Shown here: in pieces, positions 62,884 to 64,000 of the stretch
How positions within the stretch are numbered: position 1 is the first letter of the stretch
How the letters are laid out: every line of letters starts with the position of its first letter
From: an uncultured Litoreibacter sp.
GTDB lineage: Bacteria > Pseudomonadota > Alphaproteobacteria > Rhodobacterales > Rhodobacteraceae
Reading direction: 5' to 3'
Assembly: GCA_947494435.1 (NCBI GenBank)
Contig: CANLUY010000002.1
Coordinates: forward strand, 1,418,325-1,482,324
DNA: 64,000 bases
The notes under the pieces: generated by a model
Database searches by the model: none
What the model saw: the letters and a program-made list of their open reading frames with translations, nothing else
What the model was told of the DNA's origin: nothing
Translations under genes and position numbers: made by a program

Positions 62884-63651
62884 TCAAGCGAATTGCTCGC
62901 GGATCAACCGTTCTTCCAGCCCATGCCCGGGATCAAACAGGATCCGGTGTTTCACAGACGGATCAGACGTAATCTCCACCGACAGTACAGATCCGGCTGA
63001 GCGTCCATCGGCATCCGCCATCACAGGCCGTTTCTTTGGCTGCAACACCTCGAACCGAACTCGTGCAGCTTTCGGCAACAAAGCCCCCCGCCAGCGCCGC
63101 GGCCGGAAGGCGGACATTGCCGTTAAGGCCAAAACATCCGAGCCAATCGGCAGGATAGGACCATGCGCGCTATAGTTATAGGCGGTGGAGCCAGCAGGTG
63201 TTGACACCAAGGCCCCATCACAGACCAACTCATCCATCCGCTCACGATCATCCACGTAGATCTTCAGCCGTGCCGCCTGCGATCCGGCCCTGAGCAAAGA
63301 CACCTCATTGATCGCCAAAGCTTCAAATCGCGAGCCATCCGCTTTTTGTGCAACCATGCGCAACGGATTGACCTCTTCTTCGACGGCAGCCGCCAGACGC
63401 TCAGACAGCCCTTCTAGCGCATATTCGTTCATCAAGAACCCAACCGTGCCGCAATTCATACCATAGACGGGCGTATCCGAGGCTTGCGTTCCGTGCAGCG
63501 TTTGCAGCATGAACCCATCCCCGCCAAGCGCGACAATCACCTCAGCAGAGGCCAAATCCGCCTGCCCATAGCGTTCTTTCAACGCGCGCAACGCCTCTTC
63601 GGCGACGTGCGTGTCAGAGGCCATGAAGGCGATTTTTCCCGTCTTTGGCAT
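62884..63651 (-). CDS. nadK: NAD kinase
   Basis: A 255-residue kinase that makes NADP from NAD using ATP. The GGDGFMLQT motif, NCGTVGFLMNEY, DGALVSTPAGSTAYNYSAHG and ADGRS-type C-terminal segment are all present. Length is that of the short alphaproteobacterial NadK. It is upstream of maeB in the same direction, 99 bases apart, which fits joint NADPH metabolism, though a common transcript is not shown. Confidence 0.95.
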   Translation of the reverse strand: MPKTGKIAFMASDTHVAEEALRALKERYGQADLASAEVIVALGGDGFMLQTLHGTQASDTPVYGMNCGTVGFLMNEYALEGLSERLAAAVEEEVNPLRMVAQKADGSRFEALAINEVSLLRAGSQAARLKIYVDDRERMDELVCDGALVSTPAGSTAYNYSAHGPILPIGSDVLALTAMSAFRPRRWRGALLPKAARVRFEVLQPKKRPVMADADGRSAGSVLSVEITSDPSVKHRILFDPGHGLEERLIREQFA

Positions 63652-63839
63652 AGGTTAGCTCTCTTTCTGGTTAATTGATTGCGTCCTTCCTCTCAAAACA
63701 CAAGCCCTACCAGTTGCATGGCTTTCATAATCTCCAGCCGTATTTCCCATGTTTCATGTCGCAATAACGGCTTTCCACACTAGCTAAATGAGCCTATTGC
63801 AAGCGCCAAGATTACGCGCATCCAACAGGAGTCTGCCTC

Positions 63840-64000
63840 ATGAACGCCTCTCACCGCGACACCGGTTTTTTCACCCAAGACCTATCTGACCGCGATCCGG
63901 AGCTTTTCGCCTCCATCACATCAGAACTCGGACGCCAGCGCGACGAGATCGAATTGATCGCCTCCGAGAATATCGTCTCCAAGGCAGTGATGCAGGCGCA
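63840..64000 (+). CDS. glyA: Serine hydroxymethyltransferase (N-terminal part)
   Basis: The first 53 codons are in the window and the gene runs off the right edge. The product begins [15 protein letters not shown] and continues ...[20 protein letters not shown], which contains the IASEN box diagnostic of GlyA. The enzyme converts serine and tetrahydrofolate to glycine and methylene-THF. CAGGAG is 9 bases upstream of the ATG. The 188-base gap before it, divergent from nadK, holds no visible gene and no recognisable glycine riboswitch. Confidence 0.93.
   Translation, partial: MNASHRDTGFFTQDLSDRDPELFASITSELGRQRDEIELIASENIVSKAVMQA

Noticed and set aside
63652..63839. Possible glycine riboswitch before glyA
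   Set aside because: No conserved tandem aptamer or matching core sequence could be recognised in the 188 bases.

Overview
The window looks like the chromosome of a marine alphaproteobacterium of the family Rhodobacteraceae (Roseobacter group). The evidence is the moderately high GC content, the protein families present (GcrA cell-cycle regulator, VPLPA-CTERM proteins, PCu(A)C plus DUF2946 copper proteins, monomeric isocitrate dehydrogenase, a SLAM-type outer-membrane protein) and the short overlapping operons. The species cannot be named from the sequence alone. I see no transposase, integrase, prophage, plasmid origin, CRISPR array, rRNA or tRNA. Genes are closely packed and no gene-free stretch exceeds 300 bases. 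The longest gaps (36453-36736, 40914-41196, 20507-20771) hold hairpins and divergent promoter regions. Most of the window is therefore core genome, and the points of interest are at the level of small loci and regulatory sites.

Region by region. 1-1.2 kb: start of a low-molecular-weight tyrosine phosphatase behind a 28-bp perfect palindrome, then a copper pair (PCu(A)C chaperone, DUF2946). 1.3-6.5 kb: rpmB, meaB, a DUF3108 protein, hrpB and a TerB-like protein. 6.5-12.6 kb: a more accessory stretch with a secreted protein, an orphan form II CoxL-like molybdenum hydroxylase with a cupin partner, a DUF2235 hydrolase, and a phytanoyl-CoA-dioxygenase-like gene overlapping an HD-domain gene, the arrangement known from the phosphonate-oxidising PhnY/PhnZ pair. 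12.6-18.9 kb: DUF3592 membrane protein, valS (with an unusual internal insert), an enoyl-CoA hydratase, a tiny Tat-like peptide and a HisC-like aminotransferase. 18.9-21.3 kb: a small membrane protein, a SLAM/DUF560 outer-membrane protein and, divergent from it, a poly-glycine CAP-domain lipoprotein. 21.4-28.4 kb: icd, a class V aminotransferase, a TIGR04283 glycosyltransferase, ygfZ, an inositol-phosphatase-family gene and an EamA transporter. 28.5-31.6 kb: metR and metF, divergent around a consensus MetR box, then a thioesterase and a fasciclin protein. 31.7-35.5 kb: an RraA-like aldolase, a secreted unknown, and argD-argF.

35.7-43.5 kb: two VPLPA-CTERM proteins flank gcrA, an AsmA protein, pabB and a Dabb protein; rimO follows. 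43.5-49.1 kb: a dual CDGSH protein, a potassium channel whose ribosome-binding region is tandemly duplicated, YigZ, dgkA, an M48 lipoprotein protease, an 80-residue protein coupled to a histone-deacetylase-family enzyme, a two-subunit CoA-transferase and a small anchored protein. 49.1-54 kb: an EamA transporter, a fatty acid desaturase divergent from an XRE regulator, a membrane protein of unknown role and a secreted basic repeat protein. 54-58.5 kb: a tight nucleoside-salvage operon cdd-deoA-deoB-add-upp. 58.5-64 kb: prpE, maeB (behind an 18-bp AT-rich palindrome), nadK and the start of glyA.

Functionally, several loci meet at C2/C3 and one-carbon metabolism: prpE, meaB, maeB and the CoA-transferase handle propionate, ketone or acetate carbon; icd and maeB supply NADPH; glyA, metF and ygfZ belong to folate metabolism. 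The best candidates for little-described biology are the PhyH/HD oxygenase pair, the SLAM-CAP lipoprotein pair, the orphan CoxL plus cupin pair, and the strong palindromes in front of the phosphatase and maeB. All functions are inferred from sequence features read by eye. No database search was run.
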